DNA of 64,000 nucleotides from an uncultured Rhizobium sp. Lineage in GTDB: Bacteria; Pseudomonadota; Alphaproteobacteria; Rhizobiales; Rhizobiaceae. Every line of letters begins with the position of its first letter. Position 1 is the first letter of the stretch. This document shows, piece after piece, positions 14,348-27,098 of this stretch. The translations under genes and the position numbers were made by a program. Under the pieces are notes generated by a model. It saw only the letters and a list, made by a program, of their open reading frames with translations, was not told the origin of the DNA and searched no databases. The DNA lies in contig CAMFHE010000010.1 of assembly GCA_945952045.1 (NCBI GenBank), positions 62,001 to 126,000 on the forward strand, written 5' to 3'.

Positions 14348-15406
14348 ATGCCTGCAATTTCCAGTTCAGTCGGGTCAGGCGCCGCCGGGGCCGCGATTTT
14401 CGCGGATTCCGACAGCCGCAAGTACCGCTATTTCGAGCCGAAAGGCCAGCGTGCGACCCATTACGAAGACGTGACGGTCGATGTCCAGCCGGATCCGGAG
14501 CGCTACCTGATCCAGAATTGGATCATCTCCTTCGCCGACGGCAAGGGCGCCTATGTCAAGGACAATACCGCCATCAGGAGCTCCAACTGGCACGCTTTCC
14601 GCGCCCCCGACCAGGAATGGGAGCGGACGCATTATCAGCGCCAGTCCAAGATCGAAACGATGGTGCAGAGCGTCATCACGAACGCCCGCCGCGCCGGCGC
14701 GCCCAAGACTTTCGACAAGGCATGGGTCAAGATCCTGCAGGCGCATCTTGGCGCCTGGAAGCATGTCGAGTTCGGCTTGGGCACGTCGCTGATGCAGGCG
14801 CAACGCTACGGCTACACCCAGATGATCAACAATGCGACGCTGACCAACTCGTCGTACAAATTGCGCCTTGCCCAGGACATCACGCTCTACCTCGCCGAAA
14901 TCGGCATGGATATCCCGGGCTGGGACGACGAGCTTGGCAAGAAGACCTGGCTTGAGGATCCGATCTGGCAGCCCACCCGCGAAGCCATCGAAAGCATCAT
15001 GGGAACGGCCGACTATCTCGAGCAGTATTTCGCCATCAACATCGTGTTCGAGCCGCTGGTCGGCGAGCTGTTCCGTTCGGGCTTCCTGATGCAGGCCTCG
15101 GCCGCCAACCATGATTTCATCACGCCGCCGGTGATTTCGGCCGCCGAAGCCGACTACGAGCGCAATCTCGCCAACACCATCGACCTGATCTACCTGCTGG
15201 CCAACGACAGCGAACACGGCGGCCAGAACAGAAAGGTCTTCCAGTCCTGGCTATCGAAGCACGGCGCGCTCGCCGACAAGGCCGCTCAGGGACTGCAGCC
15301 GATCTGGTCCATGCCCCATTCCAAGCCGGTATCGTTCGCCGACGTCCAGGCGAAATCGCAGGAACGCATCGGCGCCATTCTCAGCGAACTCGATCTCAAG
15401 CGCTAA
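14348..15406 (+). CDS. mimC: Diiron monooxygenase hydroxylase, small (beta) subunit
   Basis: A 352-aa protein of the MmoY/PrmC-like ferritin fold that pairs with the alpha subunit. Recognisable stretches include RYFEPKGQRATHYEDVTVD, DNTAIRSSNWHAFRAPDQEW and ANHDFITPPVISAAEADYER, characteristic of propane/THF-type beta subunits. As in the family, the alpha-like diiron ligands are absent, so it is structural. The ribosome site is AGGGAGTGAG, 51 bp after mimB. It is 17 bp before the coupling protein gene. Confidence 0.93.
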   Translation: MPAISSSVGSGAAGAAIFADSDSRKYRYFEPKGQRATHYEDVTVDVQPDPERYLIQNWIISFADGKGAYVKDNTAIRSSNWHAFRAPDQEWERTHYQRQSKIETMVQSVITNARRAGAPKTFDKAWVKILQAHLGAWKHVEFGLGTSLMQAQRYGYTQMINNATLTNSSYKLRLAQDITLYLAEIGMDIPGWDDELGKKTWLEDPIWQPTREAIESIMGTADYLEQYFAINIVFEPLVGELFRSGFLMQASAANHDFITPPVISAAEADYERNLANTIDLIYLLANDSEHGGQNRKVFQSWLSKHGALADKAAQGLQPIWSMPHSKPVSFADVQAKSQERIGAILSELDLKR

Positions 15407-15423
15407 GCCAAGGAGGCTCATAC

Positions 15424-15792
15424 ATGTCAAGCGTTGCTCGCGACACGTCGCACGACAATATCTTCAAGTCCATGAAGGACATTACCTTCGAGCAGACGAT
15501 CTCCCATCAGTGTGGCGTCACGATGAATGACTCGGTCGAGGCACGCGCCATCGCCGAATTCATGAGCAAGAAGCCGGGTGTGATCGTGACCTATCAGCCC
15601 GCCATGATCCGCATCGACGGAAACGGCAAGCTGATCTTCAAGATGGACGAGATCAGCGAATATCTCGGCCGCGAAATGACCGCCGAAATCTTCGAGGTGA
15701 ACACCTCCACCCACTACGGCCGCATGGTTCGCATCGACGACAACGAGGTGATCCTGTTCGGCAACATGGACGAGGTCTTCGAATACATCTGA
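15424..15792 (+). CDS. mimD: Monooxygenase coupling/effector protein
   Basis: A 122-aa protein of the MmoB/DmpM family. The pattern DSVEARAIAEFMSKKPGV (residues about 38-55), then MIRIDGNGKLIFKMDEISEYLGREMTA, matches this family's effector fold. It binds the hydroxylase and tunes O2 activation and substrate access, with no cofactor of its own. The N-terminal 25-30 residues form a flexible arm, as in MmoB. Ribosome site AAGGAGG. It is followed by a strong hairpin (15811-15834) before the accessory genes. Confidence 0.92.
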   Translation: MSSVARDTSHDNIFKSMKDITFEQTISHQCGVTMNDSVEARAIAEFMSKKPGVIVTYQPAMIRIDGNGKLIFKMDEISEYLGREMTAEIFEVNTSTHYGRMVRIDDNEVILFGNMDEVFEYI

Positions 15793-15810
15793 GACCTGAC
15801 CGTGATCGGG

Positions 15811-15834
15811 CGGTGCGCCGCAAAGGGCGCACCG
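15811..15834 (+). terminator. Hairpin separating mimABCD from the accessory genes
   Basis: CGGTGCGCC (15811-15819) pairs perfectly with GGCGCACCG (15826-15834). It probably dampens read-through into the amidohydrolase, MIP18-like and groEL genes. Confidence 0.45.
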
Positions 15835-15868
15835 TCTCTGGCACAAACAATTTCTGGAGGAGAACACC

Positions 15869-16891
15869 ATGTATGTCACCCCTGAAGGCAAAGAGATTTT
15901 CATCGTCGACGGTCACACTCATTTCTGGGACGGCAGCCCCGAGAACCAGCGCAATATCCATGGCAAGCAGTTCATCGAATGCTTCTACGGCTATCACACG
16001 GCGCTCAGTCCCAAGGAACTTCTCTGGGAAAAGAGCAAGTTCGAGAAATACTCCGCCGACCAGTTCTACAACGACCTGTTCATCGAAGGTCCCGATGACG
16101 TTGCGATCATACAGTCCACCTATCTGAAGGACTTCTACAAGAACGGCTTCAACACGATCGAACGCAATATGGAGGTCGCCAAGCGGTATCCGGAGCGTTT
16201 CATCGTCAACGGCTCCTTCGATCCGCGCGACGGCGAGAAGGCGCTCGAATACATCCATTTCATGAAAGAGACCTACGACATCAAGGGCGTGAAGATGTAC
16301 ACGGCCGAATGGAACGGCGCGTCCAAGGGCTGGAGGCTCAATGACCCCGAGGCCTATCGCTGTTTCGAATTGTGCGAGAAGCTGGGTATCAAGAACGTCC
16401 ACGTCCACAAGGGGCCGACCATCATCCCGCTGAACAAGGATGCCTTCGACGTGCACGACGTCGATTACGCGGCAACCGACTTCCAGGGGCTGAACTGGAT
16501 CGTCGAGCATTGCGGCCTGCCGCGCCTGGACGACTTCTGCTGGATCGCCGTGCAGGAAACCAACGTCTATGGCGGCCTCGCCGTCGCCCTGCCCTTCATC
16601 CATTCGCGGCCGCGTTATTTCGCCGAAGTGATCTCGGAGCTCTTGTTCTGGGTCGGCCCGGAGAAAATCCTGTTCGGCTCCGACTACGCCATCTGGACTC
16701 CGCGCTGGCTGGTCGAGAAATTCTGGGCGTTCGAGCTTCCGGAAGACATCAAGCGCGAGCGCGGCGTCGATCTCACCCCGGAGATCAAGGAAAAGATCCT
16801 CGGCTTGAACGCGGCTCGCCTCTACGACATCGACATCGCCGCCAAGAAGAAGGCGCTGGCAGCCTCGCCGTTCAGCATCGCCGCGGAGTAG
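15869..16891 (+). CDS. Amidohydrolase-2 family protein of the monooxygenase operon
   Basis: A 340-aa TIM-barrel metal hydrolase-like protein (PF04909). It has the first metal motif HTH at 16-18 (VDGHTHFW), a mid HVHKGP, VEHCGLP and a late FGSDYAIW with the conserved Asp. PF04909 members are decarboxylases or hydrolases. Homologues are regularly found right after prmD/mimD in propane monooxygenase operons of actinobacteria and proteobacteria, where their role is not established. They may act in maturation or on a pathway intermediate. Ribosome site GGAGGAG. Its stop lies 4 bp before the next ATG. Confidence 0.85.
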   Translation: MYVTPEGKEIFIVDGHTHFWDGSPENQRNIHGKQFIECFYGYHTALSPKELLWEKSKFEKYSADQFYNDLFIEGPDDVAIIQSTYLKDFYKNGFNTIERNMEVAKRYPERFIVNGSFDPRDGEKALEYIHFMKETYDIKGVKMYTAEWNGASKGWRLNDPEAYRCFELCEKLGIKNVHVHKGPTIIPLNKDAFDVHDVDYAATDFQGLNWIVEHCGLPRLDDFCWIAVQETNVYGGLAVALPFIHSRPRYFAEVISELLFWVGPEKILFGSDYAIWTPRWLVEKFWAFELPEDIKRERGVDLTPEIKEKILGLNAARLYDIDIAAKKKALAASPFSIAAE

Positions 16892-16895
16892 TCAG

Positions 16896-17705
16896 ATGAC
16901 AGGCTCCGTCATGAAAGACAGTCGCCAGAGGGAACTCTGGCGACACCTGGACCAGGTAAACGATCCCGAGTTAGATGAGCCCGTCACCGACATGGGCTTC
17001 ATCGAACGGGCCGAGATTGCCGACGACGGCAGGGTCGAGATCGACTTCAGGCTGCCGACCTACTGGTGCTCGCCGAATTTCGCTTTCCTGATGTTGGAGG
17101 ACATCCGGACGGCGCTCGAAGGGCTCTCCTGGTCGCCGCCATTTCGCATCGCGCTGCACGACCATATGTTCGCCGAGGAGGTCAACAATGGGGTCGCCCT
17201 GGGCAAGAGCTTCGCGGAGATCTTTGGTTCGCTTGCCGAAGACATCGATCTTGAGCCGCTTCGCGCGAAGTTTCGGCTGAAGGCTTTCCAGCGACGCCAG
17301 GAAGCCGTGATTCTCGGCTTCAGAGCGACAGGCGCATCCGATGCGGAGATCGCCGGAACGACACTGGCCGATCTCGATGCCCCGATCGCAATCGCCGGCG
17401 AATGGACGCAGCAGATGCGTCGCTATCGCGATGCCCTGTTGGCCCGCTGGCCGAACCTCTCGCAGCGCGACCGCATCATCGTCAGTTGGGATGGCTTACC
17501 GGTCGAGGAACGGAACCTTGCCTCGCACCTTGCCGATCTCCGCAGCGTGCGCATCAACATGGAGTTCAACGGCGCAATCTGCCGGGGACTGAAGACCACC
17601 CGGTACAAGGAAATGGAACTCATCGACGGCGAGCCGACCCTGGTCGACTTCATCGTGGGCCGCGTCCCCGCCCGCTGCGACCGAACGCACACGACCACCA
17701 GCTAG
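16896..17705 (+). CDS. MIP18/DUF59-like protein, putative metal-centre maturation factor
   Basis: A 269-aa protein. The first about 100 residues carry the MIP18 (DUF59) signature VNDPELDEPVTDMGFIERAE, then PTYWCSP with the single Cys expected of iron-sulfur carrier proteins such as SufT. The remaining about 165 residues are a helical domain I do not recognise (LKAFQRRQEAVILGFRATG, then QMRRYRDALLARWPNLSQRD). It is tightly packed after the amidohydrolase gene and before groEL, so a role in assembling or repairing the diiron or [2Fe-2S] centres of the monooxygenase is a fair inference. Ribosome site GGAGTAG. Confidence 0.8.
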   Translation: MTGSVMKDSRQRELWRHLDQVNDPELDEPVTDMGFIERAEIADDGRVEIDFRLPTYWCSPNFAFLMLEDIRTALEGLSWSPPFRIALHDHMFAEEVNNGVALGKSFAEIFGSLAEDIDLEPLRAKFRLKAFQRRQEAVILGFRATGASDAEIAGTTLADLDAPIAIAGEWTQQMRRYRDALLARWPNLSQRDRIIVSWDGLPVEERNLASHLADLRSVRINMEFNGAICRGLKTTRYKEMELIDGEPTLVDFIVGRVPARCDRTHTTTS

Positions 17706-17765
17706 TCTCAGAAAGCCTGTCGTCATCAGGCACGGAACCGCCACACCGGCGGAGGAGGAGGAACT

Positions 17766-21706
<3,941 letters not shown>

Positions 21707-21716
21707 CGTAATACAC

Positions 21717-21742
21717 CCGGGCGCATTGAAAGATGCGCCCGG
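21717..21742. terminator. Bidirectional terminator between katG and the second activator
   Basis: CCGGGCGCAT (21717-21726) pairs perfectly with ATGCGCCCGG (21733-21742). It sits between convergent genes. Confidence 0.65.
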
Positions 21743-21771
21743 CTATCCGATCCTGAAATCGAAAAGCCGGC

Positions 21772-23823
21772 TTAGCCGAAACTGCGCCGAATTCCGAATT
21801 GCTCAAGTTTCCGGTAGAGCGTCGGCCGCGAAATCCCCAGCCGGTTGGCGACCCGGCTCAGATTGCCCTGTTCCGCGGCAAGCGCGCTGATGACAGCCTG
21901 ACGCTCGGCATCTGCAAAGCTTCGCACGGCGGCCTCAGTTCCCACCATCCCGCCGCCATCGACCGGTTCGATGATCTCGACGGGCAAATCATGCCTGTCG
22001 ACCACCGTGCGCCGCGCCAGGAGATGAAGCCGCTCCACCACGTTACGCAACTCCCGGACATTGCCCGGCCAAGTATAGGCCTGCAAGGCATCCAGTGCAT
22101 CGCTTGTGAAATCCAGCGGATCGATGTTCCTGCGATCCGCCATTCTGCGGTTGAAATGGTCGAGGAGCAAAAGCGAATCCTCACCGCGCTCCCGCAGCGG
22201 CGGTATCCGGATCGTCACGGCGCTGATCCTGTAGAAGAGATCCCGACGGAACCGGCCGGCCGAAACCTCTTCGCGGAGGTCACGGTTCGTGGAGGCGACC
22301 AGCCGGACGTCGATCGGTCGCGAGCGGCTCTCGCCCAGGCGTTGAACGACGCGCTCCTCCAGCACCCGCAGCAGAAACGGCTGTATGTCCAGCGGCATCT
22401 CGCCGATTTCATCGAGACTGAGAACGCCGCCATCCGCGACTTCGAAGACGCCCGCCTTGCCCTCGCGCGCCGCCCCGGTAAACGCCCCGGGCATGTGACC
22501 GAAAAGCTCGCTCCCGAACAACTCCTTCGTGACCGCCCCGCAGTTGAGAGCGATGAAGGGGCTGTCCGGTGACTTCCGGCTGCCGGCGTGGACAAGGCGC
22601 GCGAAAAGCTCCTTTCCGACCCCGGTCTCGCCTTCTATCAGCAGCGAGGTAATATCCTCCGTCTCCGCCGCGCGACAGGCGACATCGATCGCAGCACGGA
22701 TCGCGGCGCTCTCGCCGACGATTGCCGCGCTTGCGTCCCGGCTGCGGTCGGACGGACGACGGTTGATCGCCACCATGCGCCCCGGCGGGCTTTTCTGGAA
22801 GACCAGCGCGGCGCCGCGGATGTTTCCGTCCAGCTTGAGCGGACAGACGTCGCAATTGCCCATGGCCTCCGGCAGATCCTTCGCAAGGCTATCGAGAAAG
22901 CCGGAACCCGTAAGCTCCGGCGACCGACAGCTCAAGCTGTCCTGCAACAGTCCTTCCGCAAGTCGCCGCCCCTCGGCAAAGGGGACGTTGTTATGATAGA
23001 TGGCTCGGCCCTGCCGGTCGACGATCAGCAGTCCGTCGCTTGCCCGGTAGTTGTTGGCGGAAGCAAGAAAGGCCTCGAGCAGTCGCGTCCTTTCCGCGGT
23101 CTGGGAATCGGCCATGGCGCGCTCGATCTCGCGCGCCGCGGTCGTCACCAGGGCAACATTGTGGGGACGGAAGATGTCGGGATGTCCGGAAAGATCCACG
23201 ACACCGATGATCTTGCCGTCGAACGGGTCTCTGATCGGCGCACCGGCGCAGGTCCAGCGCTTGATGCCTGCGCAGAAATGCTCCGCGGCGTGAACGAAGA
23301 CGGGCTCTCCCGTCCACAACGCAGTGCCTATGCCGTTGGTCCCGACCACATCCTCCGTCCATTTTCCGCCAACGCCGAGATGGATATCCTTGCCGTCGAA
23401 CACGGTCCGCTTGTCGCCGATGACATCGATCAGAACGCCGTCCTTGTCCGCAAGGACAAGCATCGCGCCCGTGCCCTCCAGCATTCTGCCGATCATCGCG
23501 AAGGGCCGCGCGGCGGCTTGCAGGAGTTCCGAGCTGCTTCGCGCACGCGCCTCGAAAAGGTCCCGATCGGTTTCGATCGGTGCGTGATCGCGCTGCGCAT
23601 CTATCCCGCTGTCGGCGCAGCGATACCAGGAATCATGAATCGTGGACCGGACCGGCGACGCAGAGACGCGTGCTTGATAGTCTCCCTCGAGCACGGTCTC
23701 CCAGGCACGCGTTATCGTCGTCTCATCATAGTCCGACCGCATGAATGCGCCTGCCTGCACGCTTGTATCGTGCGGCAGGGTGAAAACGGACGGATCGCTT
23801 GCGCCATGTGGATTCCGGATCAT
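21772..23823 (-). CDS. Second AcoR-type sigma-54-dependent activator
   Basis: A 683-aa regulator: N-terminal GAF-type sensor region (about 50-330, including the SWYRC start typical of AcoR relatives and a CDVCPLKL motif), AAA+ domain with GETGVGKE, an intact GAFTGA loop and LDEIGEMP, and a C-terminal Fis helix-turn-helix (LSRVANRLGISRPTLYRKLE). It needs sigma-54 RNA polymerase. A candidate sigma-54 promoter lies at 24429-24444, before the 160-aa gene just upstream on the same strand, which suggests local control. It is a paralogue of the activator at 5241-7112. The start is uncertain (ATG 23823, TTG 23826 or ATG 23742; none has a strong ribosome site). Confidence 0.85.
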   Translation of the reverse strand: MIRNPHGASDPSVFTLPHDTSVQAGAFMRSDYDETTITRAWETVLEGDYQARVSASPVRSTIHDSWYRCADSGIDAQRDHAPIETDRDLFEARARSSSELLQAAARPFAMIGRMLEGTGAMLVLADKDGVLIDVIGDKRTVFDGKDIHLGVGGKWTEDVVGTNGIGTALWTGEPVFVHAAEHFCAGIKRWTCAGAPIRDPFDGKIIGVVDLSGHPDIFRPHNVALVTTAAREIERAMADSQTAERTRLLEAFLASANNYRASDGLLIVDRQGRAIYHNNVPFAEGRRLAEGLLQDSLSCRSPELTGSGFLDSLAKDLPEAMGNCDVCPLKLDGNIRGAALVFQKSPPGRMVAINRRPSDRSRDASAAIVGESAAIRAAIDVACRAAETEDITSLLIEGETGVGKELFARLVHAGSRKSPDSPFIALNCGAVTKELFGSELFGHMPGAFTGAAREGKAGVFEVADGGVLSLDEIGEMPLDIQPFLLRVLEERVVQRLGESRSRPIDVRLVASTNRDLREEVSAGRFRRDLFYRISAVTIRIPPLRERGEDSLLLLDHFNRRMADRRNIDPLDFTSDALDALQAYTWPGNVRELRNVVERLHLLARRTVVDRHDLPVEIIEPVDGGGMVGTEAAVRSFADAERQAVISALAAEQGNLSRVANRLGISRPTLYRKLEQFGIRRSFG

Positions 23824-23882
23824 CAAACTCTCGCATTCCCAACAACGTTTCGGTGCATAGGATGGGATGTGCGCGCGCCGCG

Positions 23883-24365
23883 TCAGGTCTCGTGAGCGAT
23901 CTCCAGGCGGCGACCGATGTCGGCGGCCAAATCTCCGGCATGGTAGGCATGCCCGAGGGCGACTCCGTCCATATCGGCCAGCGCTTCGGCCATATCGTCT
24001 TCGAGCGGCGCGATATATTGATTGGCCTTGATGGCCAGTCTGAAGACCTTGCCAACGCCCTCTTCCCGAATATCACCGAAGTGCAGAAGTTGCCGCCCGG
24101 ACTGGAGATCCACGGCCACCACACGGCCATTGGGCGTTACCCTGACGCGAGGCTCCAGATCAGGTTCCGCAACAGGGCCGCTCCCGACGTGGATGATGAG
24201 GCCCTCAGGCTGCGGCGCCTGGCGCGGCATTTTGGAACGCGAATAGCGGCCGTTGCTCAACTGGTCGGCAAGCTTGGTGATGATGCCCTTGTTCTGCGCG
24301 AGAACCTGCCTGATATGGGCGTCCTCCCGGCGCGGTCCGTCCTGCTTTGAAAACACTTCGACCAT
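23883..24365 (-). CDS. 160-aa protein of unknown function behind a sigma-54 promoter
   Basis: I do not recognise a family. The N-terminal third is basic and helical (AQNKGIITKLADQLSNGRYS, then RSKMPRQAPQPEG). A beta-rich middle follows (LIIHVGSGPVAEPDLEPRVR, then GRVVAVDLQSGRQ), and the acidic helical C-terminus contains ADMDGVALGHAYHAGD. There is no signal peptide or membrane segment. The ribosome site (GGGAGGATT) makes the start at 24365 secure. It lies upstream of, and probably in one transcript with, the second sigma-54 activator; its own promoter looks sigma-54-dependent. Confidence 0.7.
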   Translation of the reverse strand: MVEVFSKQDGPRREDAHIRQVLAQNKGIITKLADQLSNGRYSRSKMPRQAPQPEGLIIHVGSGPVAEPDLEPRVRVTPNGRVVAVDLQSGRQLLHFGDIREEGVGKVFRLAIKANQYIAPLEDDMAEALADMDGVALGHAYHAGDLAADIGRRLEIAHET

Positions 24366-24428
24366 GAATCCTCCCAGATCATGATTGCATTTCCTGCTTG
24401 GCTTTTAGCAATAACACATTTTGAGAAA

Positions 24429-24444
24429 TGCAACATCATACCCA
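24429..24444 (-). promoter_or_regulatory. Candidate sigma-54 promoter of the 160-aa gene
   Basis: On the minus strand: TGGGTA, 5 bp, TTGCA, with the GG-N10-GC spacing. The -12 half is perfect and the -24 half weaker. It lies about 65 bp before the ATG at 24365. Confidence 0.5.
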
Positions 24445-24487
24445 TAACACGTTCCGGATGCGGGTAGGTGGTACAGGGGAGCGGCAC

Positions 24488-24523
24488 CACGCAGGCGCGC
24501 GGACATGACGGCGCGCCTGCGTG
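24488..24523. terminator. Strong hairpin after the sugar-lactone oxidase-like gene
   Basis: CACGCAGGCGCGC (24488-24500) pairs perfectly over 13 bp with GCGCGCCTGCGTG (24511-24523). It lies downstream of the minus-strand gene ending at 24620. Confidence 0.65.
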
Positions 24524-24619
24524 TATTCGGTCCCTGGAGGGGTCGATCTCGCTATGGTCGCCCCACGTTTGGCGCAAGGGCAACCTTTCGCGTCAAACGA
24601 CGCCTATGGCGCGTATGGC

Positions 24620-25858
24620 TTACCCAAGCAGCATCCTGATATGGTCGTTCAGGAAACGGCCATTGGGGTCGAGTTCGCGCCGCAAGGCGCGGAAGTCGTT
24701 AGCGCGCGGGTAGAGCTTGGTGACGTCGTCGGTGTCGAGAAAGTGCATTTTCCCCCAATGCGGGCGCGAATTGTAGCCGCGCAGGATCTGGTCGACATCG
24801 CTCAGGAACGCCCAGTAATCGATGCCCGGCCCGCCCGAAACAGACAGCGTTATGCTGTCCTGATGGTGAAACGGGCTCATCCATGCCGGATCGCCGGCGG
24901 TGAACCGATACTCGATCGGATAGATGCAGTTGGTGTGCTTGTTGAGCATCAGGTCGCGAACGGCCCTGATCGCCGCCTTGCCGTGCTCCAGGGGAACGGC
25001 ATATTCGAGCTCCACGAAATTGGGGATGTATTCGATCGGATAGACATCCGAGCTGTAGGCGATCTTTTCGAATTCGCTTTCCATCGGCGCGGCGGTGGTG
25101 ATGTCCATCACCTTCATTTCGCAGACATCGGCGATCTTGTTCGTGCTGGAAACGGCGGACGTGTCCGGAAGGCAATAGAGATGCCGGCTTTCCGGCGTCG
25201 GGCACCAGAAGAAACCGAAGTGACGGTGATTTGCCGCCAGTTCGTCGTGGCGCTCCATGCAGGTTTCGAAATCGTCTCGCCAGAGCTTCTCATGCAGGTT
25301 ATAGGCATCCATGACATTGAGCGTCAGGGAAGAAATGATGCCCAGCGAGCCCACCGAGACCTGGGCTGCATGGAGCATATCCTTGTCGCTGCCGTCGATA
25401 TCGAGAACCTCGCCATTGGCCTTGACGATGCGCATTCCGGCAATCGAGGAGGCGAGATTTCCGAGCTTGATACCGGTTCCATGCGTGCCGGTGGTAAAGG
25501 CGCCGGCGACGGCCTGACTGTCGATATCGCCCTGATTGGTCAGGGAAAGACCCTGCTCCTTCAGCACTTTGCCGACTTCATTGATGCGCGTGCCGCCGGC
25601 GACGGTAATTTGCCTGCGCTCCTTGTCGATGTTCTGCACGCCGCGCAGGTTTGCCAGCGACAGAAGCAGCCCATTCGTTCCGACAACCGGCGTGAACGAG
25701 TGACCCGAGCCTGCGACACGCACGGCGAGATCGCGCTTGTTGGCCTCATGGACGAGTTCGCAAACATCTCCCTCCGTCTCCGGTGAAGCCTTGAATTGCG
25801 ACACGCAATACTGGTTTCCCACCCAGTTGCGCCACACACCACCTTTTTCCAGCGTCAT
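24620..25858 (-). CDS. FAD-linked oxidase of the gulono/arabinono-lactone oxidase family
   Basis: A 412-aa protein. The N-terminal PCMH-type FAD domain has AVRVAGSGHSFTPVVGTNG (about 44-62), TVAGGTRINEVG and GAFTTGTHGTG. The C-terminal ALO domain contains the family's hallmark HWGK (RPHWGKMHF) near residue 378. The family oxidises sugar lactones or alditols with O2 or another acceptor. Many bacterial members lack a known substrate, so this assignment is to family only. The start at 25858 follows GGAGAGGGAC. It is 11 bp downstream of an SDR gene, so a two-gene operon acting on one substrate is likely, and it ends before a strong hairpin. Confidence 0.82.
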   Translation of the reverse strand: MTLEKGGVWRNWVGNQYCVSQFKASPETEGDVCELVHEANKRDLAVRVAGSGHSFTPVVGTNGLLLSLANLRGVQNIDKERRQITVAGGTRINEVGKVLKEQGLSLTNQGDIDSQAVAGAFTTGTHGTGIKLGNLASSIAGMRIVKANGEVLDIDGSDKDMLHAAQVSVGSLGIISSLTLNVMDAYNLHEKLWRDDFETCMERHDELAANHRHFGFFWCPTPESRHLYCLPDTSAVSSTNKIADVCEMKVMDITTAAPMESEFEKIAYSSDVYPIEYIPNFVELEYAVPLEHGKAAIRAVRDLMLNKHTNCIYPIEYRFTAGDPAWMSPFHHQDSITLSVSGGPGIDYWAFLSDVDQILRGYNSRPHWGKMHFLDTDDVTKLYPRANDFRALRRELDPNGRFLNDHIRMLLG

Positions 25859-25869
25859 TGTCCCTCTCC

Positions 25870-26637
25870 TTACATCGCGGTGAAACCATTATCGACAAAC
25901 AGATGCGCGCCGTTGACAAAGCTGGCGTCGTCGCTCGCCAGGTACAAAGCCGCCTTCGCGACTTCGTCCGGGCGGCACATCCTGCCCTGCTGCGCGGCGA
26001 TTGCCGCATCCGAGACATCGACGCCGTAGCTCGAAAGCTCCTTGACCTCCCGCTGGCCATGCGGGGTCTGGATGAAGCCCGGGCAAACCGCATTGCAGCG
26101 GATATTCCGGTCACGGAACTCGACGGCGATGGCGCGTGCAAACATATGGCAGGCACCCTTGGTGGTGTTGTAGAGAACCTCCATCGGCGTTGCGGCGACG
26201 GCGGAAATCGAGGAGGTGCAGACGACCGAACCGCCGCCGGCCTCGATCATCTGCGGCAGGACGGCGCGCGTCATCAGAAACATGCTGCGGACATTGATCG
26301 CCATCAGCCGGTCCCAGTCCTCAATCGTCGTTTCCAGGAAAGGACGAATGACAATCGTGCCGGCGTGATTGAACAGAACCGTGATCGCGCCGAGCTGACT
26401 CGAGATGGTATCGACCGCTTGCGCCACCTGTTGCTCATCGGAGACATCGGCAGCGGCGAATGCGGCTTTGAAGCCCTCGGCGCGCAACCGGGCTGCGACA
26501 GCTTCACCCTCGCTATGCGGCAGATCGACGATACCGACCACCGCGCCTTCCCTTGCAAAGAGCTCGCTTGCCGCAAGCCCGCATCCTCCCGCTCCACCGC
26601 TGATAAGCGCAACTTTCCCTTCCAGCCGACCAACCAT
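25870..26637 (-). CDS. Short-chain dehydrogenase/reductase
   Basis: A 255-aa classical SDR: the cofactor motif GGAGGCGLAAS (residues about 14-24), a middle NHAG, the Ser and the YNTTK catalytic pair (about 155-159; Tyr and Lys at the normal spacing), and the C-terminal YLASDDASFVNG. An acidic residue after beta2 (VDLP) suggests NAD(H). It is the first gene of a pair with the lactone oxidase-like flavoprotein. Ribosome site GGGGGAATT. Confidence 0.85.
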   Translation of the reverse strand: MVGRLEGKVALISGGAGGCGLAASELFAREGAVVGIVDLPHSEGEAVAARLRAEGFKAAFAAADVSDEQQVAQAVDTISSQLGAITVLFNHAGTIVIRPFLETTIEDWDRLMAINVRSMFLMTRAVLPQMIEAGGGSVVCTSSISAVAATPMEVLYNTTKGACHMFARAIAVEFRDRNIRCNAVCPGFIQTPHGQREVKELSSYGVDVSDAAIAAQQGRMCRPDEVAKAALYLASDDASFVNGAHLFVDNGFTAM

Positions 26638-27098
26638 AATTCCCCCTTGTTGTCGCTAGTACCATTCCTTGGGCAGTTCCGTTTGACGGCAGTATTGAAG
26701 GCTCCATCCGCAGGTGGCACGCCCAGAGGTCGCACATCCCGTCGCCATTCAAAACCGCTTGCCATTCATAGTGGCCATGAGTGAACGAGGCAATCGCGGT
26801 CGACCGTTCGCAGCGATCTGGCGTGCTGCTGCGCTCTAGCACCGCTGAAAAGGCCAATTCCTATCCATTCAAGAATTGCGCCGCGCCTTCGCGAAATTCT
26901 TCGCTGAAGCCTGCATGAAGCCGTTCATTCACGTCTACATGGGGATGAGTTTCAAGGCAAAAGACCTAAAATAACCTATTGATATAATTTGAATAACCCT
27001 TGAAATCAAAACTCCGACGGCGCAGTCAGCAACGTTGACGGACCCGGAGCAAGCGGGCGCCTGTTCGCGCCCGCCGAGATCACGCTCTTGTGTCGGAT
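26638..27098. other. 461-bp gap between two minus-strand genes
   Basis: No credible ORF. The left end (near 26640-26800) must hold the promoter of the SDR/lactone oxidase pair. The stretch 26970-27010 is AT-rich (TATTGATATAATTTGAATA), the lowest GC in the neighbourhood. I found no convincing sigma-54 box, RNA gene or repeat. Confidence 0.5.

Noticed and set aside
26707..26735. TGGCAC-like string suggesting a sigma-54 promoter
   Set aside because: The next GC is not at the required 10-bp spacing, and the strand is wrong for the SDR gene.
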